Positions 1 through 5,809 are shown, counted from the stretch's first letter. The stretch is DNA of 5,950 nt from Halobacteriaceae archaeon Tc-Br11_E2g27 (GCA_001564135.1 LKNH01000160.1:1-5950); one strand, 5' to 3'. Notes: a model not told the origin generated them from the sequence alone. A program made the numbers and translations.

Positions 1-690
1 ATCGAGCAAGAACAGGTGTTGCGCGAGCGGAGTCAGGAACTTGAGCTCCTCCGACGAATATTCGGTCGCATCTTCCGGCATAACGTACGAAACGAACTCA
101 ACATCATCCTGAGCAACGCTGAGCTTATCGAAACCCACACCGTTGACGAACCGGTCGCGGACAGCGCTGAAACCATCATGGATGCAACTGCCCGGCTGCT
201 TTCTCATACGGAAAACGCCAAAGAGCTTGACCAGTTGATGCGCACTGGTGATGAGACAATCATTTTATCGTTACCCTCGCTCGTCTCGCGTGCTGTCGAA
301 CGCTGCTGTGAGGAGTATCCGGACGCGGATATCTCAGTTGATGTCGAAGATATCCACGTCACTGTTCATCCCACAATCACGACCGCAATAGAAACGGCCC
401 TCGAAAACTCGCTGACTCATAACGACGAGGACGTTTCGATAACCCTCTCGACGAGCGTTAGTGAGCAGTTGGTGAGTCTCTGTATTCAGGATACGGGAAC
501 CGGAATTCCGAAAGAGGAACTGCAGGTCATCAATCGTGAGCACGAAACGTCGATGACACACAGCACTGGCGTTGGTCTCTGGCTGATGAAATGGGCTGTC
601 GAAAAATCAGGTGGGGAACTTTCGCTTCGCAATACCGACGACGGGGCCTGTGTCAAGATGACGCTTCCACAGGCGACTTACGCACCGTAG
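1..690 (+). CDS. Sensor histidine kinase, C-terminal part (5' end outside window)
   Basis: The frame is open from base 1, so the start codon and any sensor domain lie upstream; the GTG at 16 is probably internal. The visible 229 residues begin with a Glu/Arg/Leu-rich coiled linker. A dimerisation/phospho-acceptor helix follows with the box FRHNVRNELN (His codon at 79-81), the RHNxRN variant common in haloarchaeal kinases. Next is a HATPase_c domain with an N-box ENSLTHND (Asn codon 406-408), a G1 box DTGTGIP (about 490-510) and a G2 box GVGLWLMKWAVEKSGG (about 568-615). All core ATP-binding and autophosphorylation residues are present, so the kinase module looks functional. Known for the family: ATP-dependent His autophosphorylation and phosphotransfer to a response regulator. 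The signal and partner are unknown; no receiver or output gene is adjacent. It ends at TAG 688-690 and converges on the RND gene 54 bp away. Confidence 0.93.
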   Translation: MEQEQVLRERSQELELLRRIFGRIFRHNVRNELNIILSNAELIETHTVDEPVADSAETIMDATARLLSHTENAKELDQLMRTGDETIILSLPSLVSRAVERCCEEYPDADISVDVEDIHVTVHPTITTAIETALENSLTHNDEDVSITLSTSVSEQLVSLCIQDTGTGIPKEELQVINREHETSMTHSTGVGLWLMKWAVEKSGGELSLRNTDDGACVKMTLPQATYAP

Positions 691-693
691 TGA

Positions 694-711
694 GTCTCGT
701 ATATGAGAGAC
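694..711. terminator. Inverted repeat between convergent genes, possible bidirectional terminator
   Basis: GTCTC at 694-698 pairs with GAGAC at 707-711; an alternative register pairs TCTC (695-698) with GAGA (705-708) around GTATAT. It sits in the 54-bp gap between the stop of the histidine kinase and the stop of the RND gene. There is no T-tract on either side, so a terminator role is only positional inference. An 8-bp palindrome, ACTGCAGT, lies nearby at 727-734. Confidence 0.3.
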
Positions 712-744
712 AGGGGACAACCTACAACTGCAGTCGTGAGTCGC

Positions 745-3417
745 TTAGTTCTCCTGAAAATACTGCTTTGGGCCGAGATATCGGGTCCAGAGTACGAGTA
801 AGGCAGGGAGCACCAGCACGCTTGCGAGGAACGCGTAAATGATAGTCAACCCAGTGATGATACCGAACTGCTGGAGCACTGGGAAGATTGCAAGCGAGAG
901 CGTTCCAAATGCCCCGACTGTCGTTGCCGCGCTACCGAGCAATGCGCCACCAGTCCCCGTAACGGTGGTCTCCATTGCATCCCAGACATCACCTTGTCGT
1001 CGGAGTTCGAGTTCATACCGCGAGCTAATATGAATGCTGTAGGCAATCCCAAGCCCGATTGTGAGCGAGGTGATAGTTCCTGTTAACGTGTTGAATGGTA
1101 TTTCGAGGAGCCACATCGAGCCAAGAATCCACGAGACGGATAGCACAACCGGTAGCAAGGTTACCACACCTAACGATGCCGGGTTTCCAGTGAGGCGGTA
1201 TGCTAGGGCCATGAACAGAAACACCGCCACTAGCGTAATAAGCAGCCCCTGAATTACGGTCTCAAGGAGGTCAGATTCGATATCGTTGAAGATTACCTGG
1301 TCACCAGTTGCCTGGACCTGTAACTGACTTCCGCTCGTGTCTTCGATTTCCTGTGCTGCAGCTCTGAGGTCAGCTGCTGCGTCACTGGTAGCTGCATCCC
1401 CGCGAATCTCGACCGTGGCACGCAAGGCTTCGTATTCTCCGGCATCGTTCCGATACAGATACTCCGAAGCTGATGGGTTCACAGCGAGGAGCATATCATA
1501 CAGCGTCGTCACGTTTTCCTGTGGTATCCCATCTTCATCAGCCGCGTTATTGAATGCCGTAAGGAACTCTTCGGGCGTCACCGTTGGCTGTTCGTCTGTT
1601 GATTCTCTATCAGTGGCTGTCTCGTTGTCAGTTTCGCCAGCGGGCGGTGTGTCCTCTGGTTGGCCACCGGCTTCGATAGACGCAACAGTCTGTTGCATAA
1701 CCGACAGCGGCGTCTGTAGCTCAGGCTCACCGGTCTGTAAGGTCAGCACTGTGTCTTTCTCACCAAGAATCGTGGTACTGTCAGCCATCCACTGCAGTGT
1801 CTGTTCGTTGGTGACGTTTCCTCGTATCAGTAAATCAGCCTGATTGCCTGCTGGCTGAAAGTTTGCCTGAATGAACTCTAGGTCTGCCTTGGCCTGATAC
1901 GTTCCCGGAGCAAACGGCTCTGGGAGATTCTGTGTCCATGCTGGCGGTTCATCTGCCAGGAAATCTTCCTGCTGGAAACTCGTATCGACCTGTGTTGCGC
2001 CGTAGACCCCCCCAGCAGTCAACAAAACAGCAATAACGACGACTGCAACCGGGAACCGCCGTGCTGCGGTAGCACCTGTTGAGAGTAAGCCGGAGACAGC
2101 GGTATCACCGGTTCCAAATGCTCGCTTCTGACGGTCAATGCCAGCCCGCTCAAGCAACCCATCGAGTTCGATTTTGAGCCCAGGAATCAGCATTCCGAAA
2201 ATGACCAACGCGGCAAAGACACCGAAGGCTGCCGTGACGCCGAAATCCCGAAGCGGGCCGATTGGGCTCGTCAGGTTGGCGAGAAAGCCAATCGCCGCCG
2301 TTGCGGTCACCCAGACAAGGGCAACACCAACACCACCCAGCGCAAGCGTCATCGAGCGCCTGAGGTCGCGCGTCTCATCCTCACCCGCCCGCTGTTCCCG
2401 GTGGCGCATAAAGACGTGAATTGCATAGTCGATTGATAACCCGATTAATAACACTGGCACTGATATCAGGAGTTGGTTGAACGCAATCCCGGTCCAGCCC
2501 ATAAATCCGAAGACCCAGATAAGTACGGCGATAATTCCGACGACGCCAAGTACGATATCGAGTGGGTCTCGGTAGGCAATGGTGAGCGCGAGCACGACGA
2601 AAAGCAGTGCCAGCGGACCCACGATAGCAAGGCTATCGCCCAGCGATTGGTCAATCTCTTCGGTAATGATGCCGAATCCAAACACCGAATACTGCAACTC
2701 CTCTTCGAGTGCAAGGTCGCGGATTTCGAGTTGAGAACTCACAAGTCGGTCACTAGCACCGTCCGGACCGCCGACTTGCTCGCCGGCGGTGTCTTGGGTG
2801 ATAACTGTTAGCGTTGCAGTCGCCTCGGTCGCACCCGGTTCATATGACCGCGGGAGCAACGAGAGCACGCCGGGGCCGGCATTTTCATCGAACGTTGCTG
2901 AAACGAGCGCCTCGTACTCCTCATCTTCGAGGTCTCTCAGTGCTGATTTCTGTGCATCGATACGGTCTGCAACTGTCGGTGATGACTGGGCACTGTTCGT
3001 TGTCTGCTGTCCGTCCTGTGATTGTCTCAGTGCTGCATCGCCGAGAACGTTTGCGACACCGAATAGTGGGTTCTCAGTTGAGAGCGTCTGCTGGATGGAC
3101 TCAGTTTCGAGCAGCCGCTGTTGGAACGCAAGCGAGTCGATGATTGTCTGCTTTGCAAGTGCGTTTTCATTCTCTCCAGCACGCTGAATTAGTTGGACTG
3201 TCGTCTGGTTTCCCGTCTCCGCTGTTGTGAAATTCTGCTGGATATACTCCTGTGCCTGCACGGCAGGTGATTCCGACTCAAACTGCTCTAAATCGGAATC
3301 CTGCTCGACCATCGGCATCCCTGCACCCATCAGGGCCGTCATGAGCACGAGCACCAGAATTAGTGGCTTCGAATAGGTCACAATGCCGTCCGCAAGTCGT
3401 TGTGGAATCCGCGTCAT
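745..3417 (-). CDS. RND superfamily transporter, MMPL / SSD-like type
   Basis: This 890-residue membrane protein has the two-fold RND layout. TM1 is at about 18-36, a large extracellular domain at about 38-258, and TM2-TM6 at about 262-415. A cytoplasmic linker rich in basic residues follows, then TM7 at about 455-473, a second ectodomain at about 475-715, and TM8-TM12 at about 718-878. TM4 carries the MMPL-type motif GLSIDYAIH (Asp330-Tyr331), part of the proton relay in this family. The equivalent TM10 motif reads GLGIAYSIH, with Ala792 in place of the second Asp. The second ectodomain has an acidic, Pro/Thr-rich low-complexity stretch at about 583-616. Start ATG is at 3415-3417 with GGAGG four bases upstream. 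Known for the family: proton-driven export of lipids or hydrophobic compounds. The substrate cannot be predicted here. It is monocistronic by context: convergent with the kinase gene and divergent from the USP gene. Confidence 0.92.
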   Translation of the reverse strand: MTRIPQRLADGIVTYSKPLILVLVLMTALMGAGMPMVEQDSDLEQFESESPAVQAQEYIQQNFTTAETGNQTTVQLIQRAGENENALAKQTIIDSLAFQQRLLETESIQQTLSTENPLFGVANVLGDAALRQSQDGQQTTNSAQSSPTVADRIDAQKSALRDLEDEEYEALVSATFDENAGPGVLSLLPRSYEPGATEATATLTVITQDTAGEQVGGPDGASDRLVSSQLEIRDLALEEELQYSVFGFGIITEEIDQSLGDSLAIVGPLALLFVVLALTIAYRDPLDIVLGVVGIIAVLIWVFGFMGWTGIAFNQLLISVPVLLIGLSIDYAIHVFMRHREQRAGEDETRDLRRSMTLALGGVGVALVWVTATAAIGFLANLTSPIGPLRDFGVTAAFGVFAALVIFGMLIPGLKIELDGLLERAGIDRQKRAFGTGDTAVSGLLSTGATAARRFPVAVVVIAVLLTAGGVYGATQVDTSFQQEDFLADEPPAWTQNLPEPFAPGTYQAKADLEFIQANFQPAGNQADLLIRGNVTNEQTLQWMADSTTILGEKDTVLTLQTGEPELQTPLSVMQQTVASIEAGGQPEDTPPAGETDNETATDRESTDEQPTVTPEEFLTAFNNAADEDGIPQENVTTLYDMLLAVNPSASEYLYRNDAGEYEALRATVEIRGDAATSDAAADLRAAAQEIEDTSGSQLQVQATGDQVIFNDIESDLLETVIQGLLITLVAVFLFMALAYRLTGNPASLGVVTLLPVVLSVSWILGSMWLLEIPFNTLTGTITSLTIGLGIAYSIHISSRYELELRRQGDVWDAMETTVTGTGGALLGSAATTVGAFGTLSLAIFPVLQQFGIITGLTIIYAFLASVLVLPALLVLWTRYLGPKQYFQEN

Positions 3418-3426
3418 ATCTCCTCC
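3418..3426 (-). promoter_or_regulatory. Shine-Dalgarno of the RND transporter gene
   Basis: On the minus strand GGAGGAGAT directly precedes the ATG, with the GGAGG core (3422-3426) four bases from it. It matches the anti-SD end of archaeal 16S rRNA well and fixes the start at 3417. It also implies a leadered transcript, which fits a TATA-like element some 65-75 bases upstream. Confidence 0.7.
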
Positions 3427-3482
3427 GCCATCGTCGATACCCGGTTAGGACACATCGGTAGCTACTGGCTAGTTACACCGAG

Positions 3483-3505
3483 CATATGTATATGTTTGTA
3501 TTATC
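3483..3505. promoter_or_regulatory. AT-rich divergent promoter candidate between RND and USP genes
   Basis: In the 210-bp region between the divergent RND and USP genes, this run is clearly AT-rich (CATATGTATATG at 3483-3494, then TTTGTATTAT). Read on the minus strand it contains CATATACATATG. Used as a TATA box, it would place the transcription start near 3460, giving the RND gene a leader of about 40 nt that includes its SD. The same run could also serve plus-strand transcription with a long leader. Start sites are not visible from sequence, so direction is inference. The USP start itself has only a weak T-run (CTTTTCG, about 3599-3605) at the -26 position. Confidence 0.4.
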
Positions 3506-3627
3506 CTACTCACAATTCGGCTATAGCAGGAATCGACAAACCGTCTCGTTCCAGAACTGTGACGGCACGGAGTGTCCACATCGTCTCGGGAGAACAGTCT
3601 TTTCGCGGTGGCCCCGAAACCTCTCAT

Positions 3628-4041
3628 ATGTGCACACAGTATCTGATTCCAATCGATGACTCTGAGCCGTCCTGGGAGGCATTTGCTCATGCACTTGAAA
3701 CAGACCCGGATGGAGAGTTCACCGTCTTGCATGTTATCGACCCGCTTCGTGGCGATTACATGCTGGGGGCTGAACAAAACGACGTCACACGGCGGAGTGA
3801 AACCCTTAGCGAAGAAGTTGCCGAATATCTTGCGGATACAGCGGTCGCGACCGAGCAAGTGAGTATTGTTGTTGAAGAGGGACAACCCGAGAACCGCATC
3901 GTCTCCGCTGCAGAGGAGAGGGAAGTTGACCACATTGTGATTGGCAGTCGTGGCCGGTCAGGACTGTCGCGTGTGCTGCTTGGGAGTGTCGCTGAAACGG
4001 TTGTCCGGCGCGCTCCTGTTCCAGTAACTGTCGTCCGCTGA
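3628..4041 (+). CDS. Universal stress protein (UspA family), single domain
   Basis: This is a 137-residue cytoplasmic protein of normal length for one Usp domain. It starts with the beta1 strand QYLIPIDDSE (Asp10-Asp11-Ser12, nucleotide-binding end). FTVLHVID (31-38) is beta2. The C-terminal ATP-binding signature G-2X-G-9X-G-S is complete: Gly106, Gly109, Gly119-Ser120, followed by the terminal strand VPVTVVR. It therefore resembles the ATP-binding Usp class, usually dimeric and linked to stress or energy status; the actual role is unknown. I chose ATG 3628 because it places the beta1 strand at residue 4, as in the family. The open frame extends to 3400, but that extension runs through the intergenic promoter region and overlaps the RND start, with no domain character. 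No SD is seen, so translation is probably leaderless. The next gene on the same strand is 143 bp away, so co-transcription is uncertain. Confidence 0.92.
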   Translation: MCTQYLIPIDDSEPSWEAFAHALETDPDGEFTVLHVIDPLRGDYMLGAEQNDVTRRSETLSEEVAEYLADTAVATEQVSIVVEEGQPENRIVSAAEEREVDHIVIGSRGRSGLSRVLLGSVAETVVRRAPVPVTVVR

Positions 4042-4080
4042 TGTGGACGGCGTGGAGAATTGACAGCATTGGCTACGGTA

Positions 4081-4093
4081 CTTCGCTCCGAAG
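4081..4093 (+). terminator. Small hairpin in the USP-S66 intergenic region
   Basis: CTTCG (4081-4085) pairs with CGAAG (4089-4093) around CTC. Weaker outer arms could extend it: GGCT (4071-4074) with AGCC (4101-4104), or ACGG (4075-4078) with CCGT (4103-4106). It lies 40-60 nt after the USP stop. No T-tract follows, so it may be a processing or termination structure or just a chance palindrome. Confidence 0.25.
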
Positions 4094-4150
4094 CGTTTCG
4101 AGCCGTCACGAAACCATAGCGTCATAGCGGGCCAGTTGAAACAGTCCCAG

Positions 4151-4176
4151 ACAATTTTTGTGAATGAATTGGTGAT
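4151..4176 (+). promoter_or_regulatory. TATA-like element and GGTGAT SD before the S66 peptidase
   Basis: ACAATTTTTGT (4151-4161) is a T-rich block centred about 29 bases before ATG 4185, where a haloarchaeal TATA box would sit for a leaderless transcript. GGTGAT (4171-4176) is a six-base match to the haloarchaeal anti-SD with 8-base spacing, which would instead need a leadered transcript. Both cannot be used by the same mRNA, so transcription may start further upstream (weak CATAGCGTCATA near 4116-4127) or the SD match may be incidental. Confidence 0.4.
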
Positions 4177-4184
4177 TACCAGTA

Positions 4185-5240
4185 ATGACCGATTTCACCA
4201 ATCCACCACCGCTCGAACCGGGAGATAACATCGCAGTCATTGCGCCTGCAAGCGGTGGTGCGAGAGTTGCACCGCACGTGTTTGAACTTGGATTACAACG
4301 CCTTCGAGAGACCTTCGACCTGAATCCTGTTATCTATCCCACAGCGCGCCAGAGTGATTCGTTTCTTGGGGAAAACCCACGTGCGCGGGCCGCCGATATT
4401 CATGCGGCATTCAAAGATGATGAGATTCGTGGTATCATCGCAACTATCGGTGGGAGCGACCAACTCCGCGTGCTCTCACACCTCGACCCCGACGTACTCC
4501 GTGCGAATCCAACCAGATTCTTTGGGATGAGCGACAACACGAACCTCGGACTCTATCTCTGGAATCTTGGAATTATCTCGTACAACGGCGCACAGTTGAT
4601 GAACGAACTTGCGGTCCCCGGTGAACTTCCAGCGTACACTGAGCGGTACTGCAGGCGAGCATTTTTCGAACAGTCCCTTGGAGAACTGCAGGCCGCAGAG
4701 CGCTGGAGCGATGACCCGTCGACGTGGTGGCAAAACCCTGAGGAGCTCAACTCACCACTGGCTTATGAATCCAACCCCGGCTGGCGGTGGGACGGTTCGA
4801 AGACACCTGCTTCTGGCCATCTGTGGGGTGGGACTGTAAGCATCCTGGAATGGCAACTGGCGACGAACCGGTATCTGCCGGAGCCCGAACGGCTTGATAC
4901 TGCTATTCTTTGTCTCGAAACGTCGGAAGAGATTCCGGCCCCTGAGACCGTCGGTAGGACGCTGATGTGTCTCGGCGAGCGCGGCTTCCTTGACCGGTTT
5001 GCTGGCGTCGTTGTCGGTCGGCCACCGACACGGAGCTTTCTCGAAGAGCCGCCCCAAGACGAGCGTCAACAGTATCGTGAACAACTTTATGAGACGATTG
5101 TTGCGGAAGTGAGCCGATATAATTCTGATATCCCTCTCGTGCTTGGCCTTGACTGGGGACACACCACCCCGATTGCCCCGCTTCCGCTGGGTGCTGAGAT
5201 GACAATTTCGCCTGCGGAAGAACGAATTACTGTCAACTAA
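4185..5240 (+). CDS. Peptidase S66 family protein (LD-carboxypeptidase / MccF-like)
   Basis: This 351-residue soluble protein has no signal peptide. The N-terminal half has the S66 opening PGDNIAVIAPAS (12-23), then GIIATIGGSD (83-92) and the nucleophile elbow FFGMSDNT with Ser116. The C-terminal half has the glycine-rich GHLWGGTVSILEW (211-223). ILCLETSEE (241-249) supplies the catalytic Glu245 and GLDWGHTTP (321-329) the catalytic His326, completing the Ser-Glu-His triad. The middle part (GIISYNGAQLM, YTERYCRRAFFE, GWRWDG) resembles the MccF branch more than classical murein tetrapeptide carboxypeptidases. Known for the family: LdcA trims peptidoglycan tetrapeptides in bacteria, and MccF cleaves the amide of microcin C-type peptide-nucleotides to give immunity. 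Haloarchaea lack murein, so hydrolysis of an aminoacyl- or peptidyl-amide substrate is the better inference. The start is supported by GGTGAT upstream. The 3' end overlaps the convergent small gene by 8 bp. Confidence 0.92.
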   Translation: MTDFTNPPPLEPGDNIAVIAPASGGARVAPHVFELGLQRLRETFDLNPVIYPTARQSDSFLGENPRARAADIHAAFKDDEIRGIIATIGGSDQLRVLSHLDPDVLRANPTRFFGMSDNTNLGLYLWNLGIISYNGAQLMNELAVPGELPAYTERYCRRAFFEQSLGELQAAERWSDDPSTWWQNPEELNSPLAYESNPGWRWDGSKTPASGHLWGGTVSILEWQLATNRYLPEPERLDTAILCLETSEEIPAPETVGRTLMCLGERGFLDRFAGVVVGRPPTRSFLEEPPQDERQQYREQLYETIVAEVSRYNSDIPLVLGLDWGHTTPIAPLPLGAEMTISPAEERITVN

Positions 5241-5406
5241 ACCGCCCTATAAAAAAGCCCGAGAGTGTGAATAATATGCTAGCCCACATTAGAACAACTA
5301 CCGGACCTTCTGCTGCGAAGGTAAGTTCGTCAATAATTTCGTGTGCTGCGGCAACAATGGCGATGTGCAAACCTAAGATGCCGAGAAGAATCTTATCTGA
5401 TTCCAT
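5233..5406 (-). CDS. Small two-helix membrane protein, 57 aa, unknown function
   Basis: I do not recognise a family. From ATG 5404-5406 the protein has a short charged start (MESDK), a first hydrophobic helix at about 6-25 (ILLGILGLHIAIVAAAHEII), an acidic connector (DELTFAAEG), a second helix at about 35-54 (GPVVVLMWASILFTLSGFFI) and a short basic tail ending GRFS. It is probably an integral membrane protein with both ends on the same side. The frame stays open upstream to 5484, but start 5406 is preferred. A TATA-like TGTATATT (5428-5435) is centred about 26 bases upstream, as for leaderless haloarchaeal mRNAs, and the added residues (MCTSIVRCSKLAELHN and on) look non-coding. The last 8 bp overlap the S66 stop region tail-to-tail. 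It lies in a lower-GC strip next to the tRNA-derived att-like site, so it may be accessory cargo. The antisense frame also holds a short ORF but shows no protein character. Confidence 0.6.
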   Translation of the reverse strand: MESDKILLGILGLHIAIVAAAHEIIDELTFAAEGPVVVLMWASILFTLSGFFIGRFS

Positions 5407-5427
5407 ACGGTCCGAAATATTCTTTTG

Positions 5428-5435
5428 AATATACA
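5428..5435 (-). promoter_or_regulatory. TATA box of the 57-aa membrane protein gene
   Basis: On the minus strand TGTATATT lies in an AT-rich run and is centred about 26 bases before ATG 5406. That spacing puts transcription initiation at or next to the start codon, the leaderless arrangement common in haloarchaea. No SD is present before the ATG (the preceding bases read TTTCGGACCGT), which agrees. Confidence 0.5.
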
Positions 5436-5480
5436 TGTTGTGGAGTTCAGCCAGTTTAGAACAACGCACAATGCTCGTGC

Positions 5481-5500
5481 ACACTGTTATGATACACTGT
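5481..5500. repeat. 7-bp direct repeat ACACTGT
   Basis: ACACTGT occurs at 5481-5487 and again at 5494-5500, start-to-start 13 bp, about 75-95 bp upstream of the small membrane gene's inferred start and just before a GGGG-TCGT-CCCC stem (5501-5512). It could be a regulator or recombinase arm site, but two copies of 7 bp in AT-rich DNA may also be chance. Confidence 0.25.
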
Positions 5501-5554
5501 GGGGTCGTCCCCTGTAAGAATCGATTGTCTTGTCACTACTGTGCAGGCATATCC

Positions 5555-5574
5555 GCGAGCGAAGCGAGTCTCGC
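5555..5574. repeat. GCGAG/CTCGC inverted repeat beside the tRNA fragment
   Basis: GCGAG (5555-5559) pairs with CTCGC (5570-5574); the loop holds a second direct copy of GCGAG (5564-5568). An outer pairing, GGCAT (5546-5550) with ATGCC (5595-5599), brackets this repeat and the T-loop sequence, so the whole 5546-5601 segment can fold on itself. It ends 6 bp before the tRNA 3' fragment. Confidence 0.4.
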
Positions 5575-5580
5575 AACCGA

Positions 5581-5601
5581 GTTCAAATCCCATCATGCCC
5601 G
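5581..5601 (+). other. tRNA 3'-end fragment, candidate attachment (att) site
   Basis: The segment opens GTTCAAATCCCAT and ends CATGCCCG. The TTCAAAT is a canonical T-loop (positions 54-60), with CCCAT as the 3' T-stem strand, CATGCCC as the 3' acceptor strand and G as discriminator. The 5' partners required for an intact gene (GGGCATG acceptor start, ATGGG or GTGGG T-stem strand) are absent. The bases before it read CAACCGA and there is no D or anticodon arm. A T7 run follows at 5608-5614, as downstream of real tRNA genes. Integrases of archaeal proviruses and integrative elements commonly recombine within tRNA 3' ends and leave such a copy at the distal element boundary. Given its orientation, the element would lie to the left. 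The isoacceptor cannot be assigned; an acceptor starting GGGCATG is predicted. Confidence 0.6.
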
Positions 5602-5614
5602 TCCATCTTTTTTT

Positions 5615-5635
5615 CGTCGGGTCGCCGACGGCGAC
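5615..5635. repeat. Two overlapping, mutually exclusive perfect hairpins
   Basis: CGTCGG (5615-5620) pairs with CCGACG (5625-5630) around GTCG. Alternatively GTCGCC (5621-5626) pairs with GGCGAC (5630-5635) around GAC. Both are perfect 6-bp GC-rich stems sharing the central bases, so only one can form at a time. They follow the T7 run at 5608-5614 directly. Confidence 0.45.
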
Positions 5636-5643
5636 CGCTCCTC

Positions 5644-5688
5644 AAAAAACATGGGTGAAAAAGCCGCGACTCACGATGTTCGTCGCGG
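5644..5688 (-). terminator. Hairpin plus T-tracts, minus-strand terminator
   Basis: Read on the minus strand, CCGCGAC and GTCGCGG (window 5682-5688 and 5664-5670) form a perfect 7-bp stem with an 11-nt loop. A T5 tract follows (5658-5662) and then a T6 tract (5644-5649). Stem followed by U-tracts fits an archaeal terminator for transcripts entering from the right, probably that of the ORF ending at 5810, about 120 bp upstream. Confidence 0.5.
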
Positions 5689-5809
5689 GGAACCGCTCCA
5701 CATCCACTTGTGCCCTGTATTCAGCACTCTCCTCGTGATGATTTGCATAGAGAAGCTCAGAAGAGCGACCGAGACAAAGGCTATATGGATGGTATCTCAG
5801 AGACTCCGA

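Larger units (their letters stand above)
5407..5809. other. Gene-poor stretch with promoter, tRNA 3' fragment and hairpins
   Basis: No convincing coding region lies here on either strand. Left part (5407-5580): AT-rich, with the TATA box of the small membrane gene, a 7-bp direct repeat, a GGGG-TCGT-CCCC hairpin (5501-5512) and the GCGAG/CTCGC inverted repeat. Middle (5581-5614): tRNA 3' fragment with T7. Right part (5615-5809): two overlapping perfect hairpins, a minus-strand terminator, and about 120 bp before the terminal ORF with only a small TCTC-A-GAGA palindrome (5795-5803) and a TATA-like CTATATGG (5781-5788). The plus-strand frame open across 5499-5738 reads through the tRNA fragment and hairpins and is not a gene. 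Confidence 0.6.

Noticed and set aside
1337..1843. 168-residue plus-strand open frame inside the RND gene
   Set aside because: Ser/Val-rich shadow of the opposite strand's acidic ectodomain; no motif or start signal.
3400..3627. N-terminal extension of the universal stress protein frame by 76 residues
   Set aside because: It runs through the intergenic promoter region and overlaps the RND start codon, has no domain character, and the Usp fold begins right after ATG 3628.
3469..3933. 154-residue minus-strand open frame over the USP gene
   Set aside because: Overlaps the USP coding region and the divergent promoter; the USP frame has a complete family signature on the other strand.
4903..5205. 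Minus-strand open frames inside the S66 gene
   Set aside because: The S66 frame carries all catalytic motifs; the opposite frames are Gln/Arg/Ser-rich shadows.
5249..5425. Plus-strand TATAAAAAAG at 5249-5258 with ATG at 5276 opening a 50-codon frame
   Set aside because: The spacing looks like a leaderless promoter, but the frame is antisense to the 57-aa membrane gene and its Ser/Ala-rich product looks like a complement-strand shadow.
5541..5604. Complete tRNA gene ending at 5601
   Set aside because: Only the T-loop and 3' acceptor strand fit. The T-stem 5' strand does not pair, and there is no D or anticodon arm in the space available.
5499..5738. 79-residue plus-strand open frame
   Set aside because: It reads across the tRNA fragment, the T7 run and the hairpins; no protein-like pattern, RBS or promoter.
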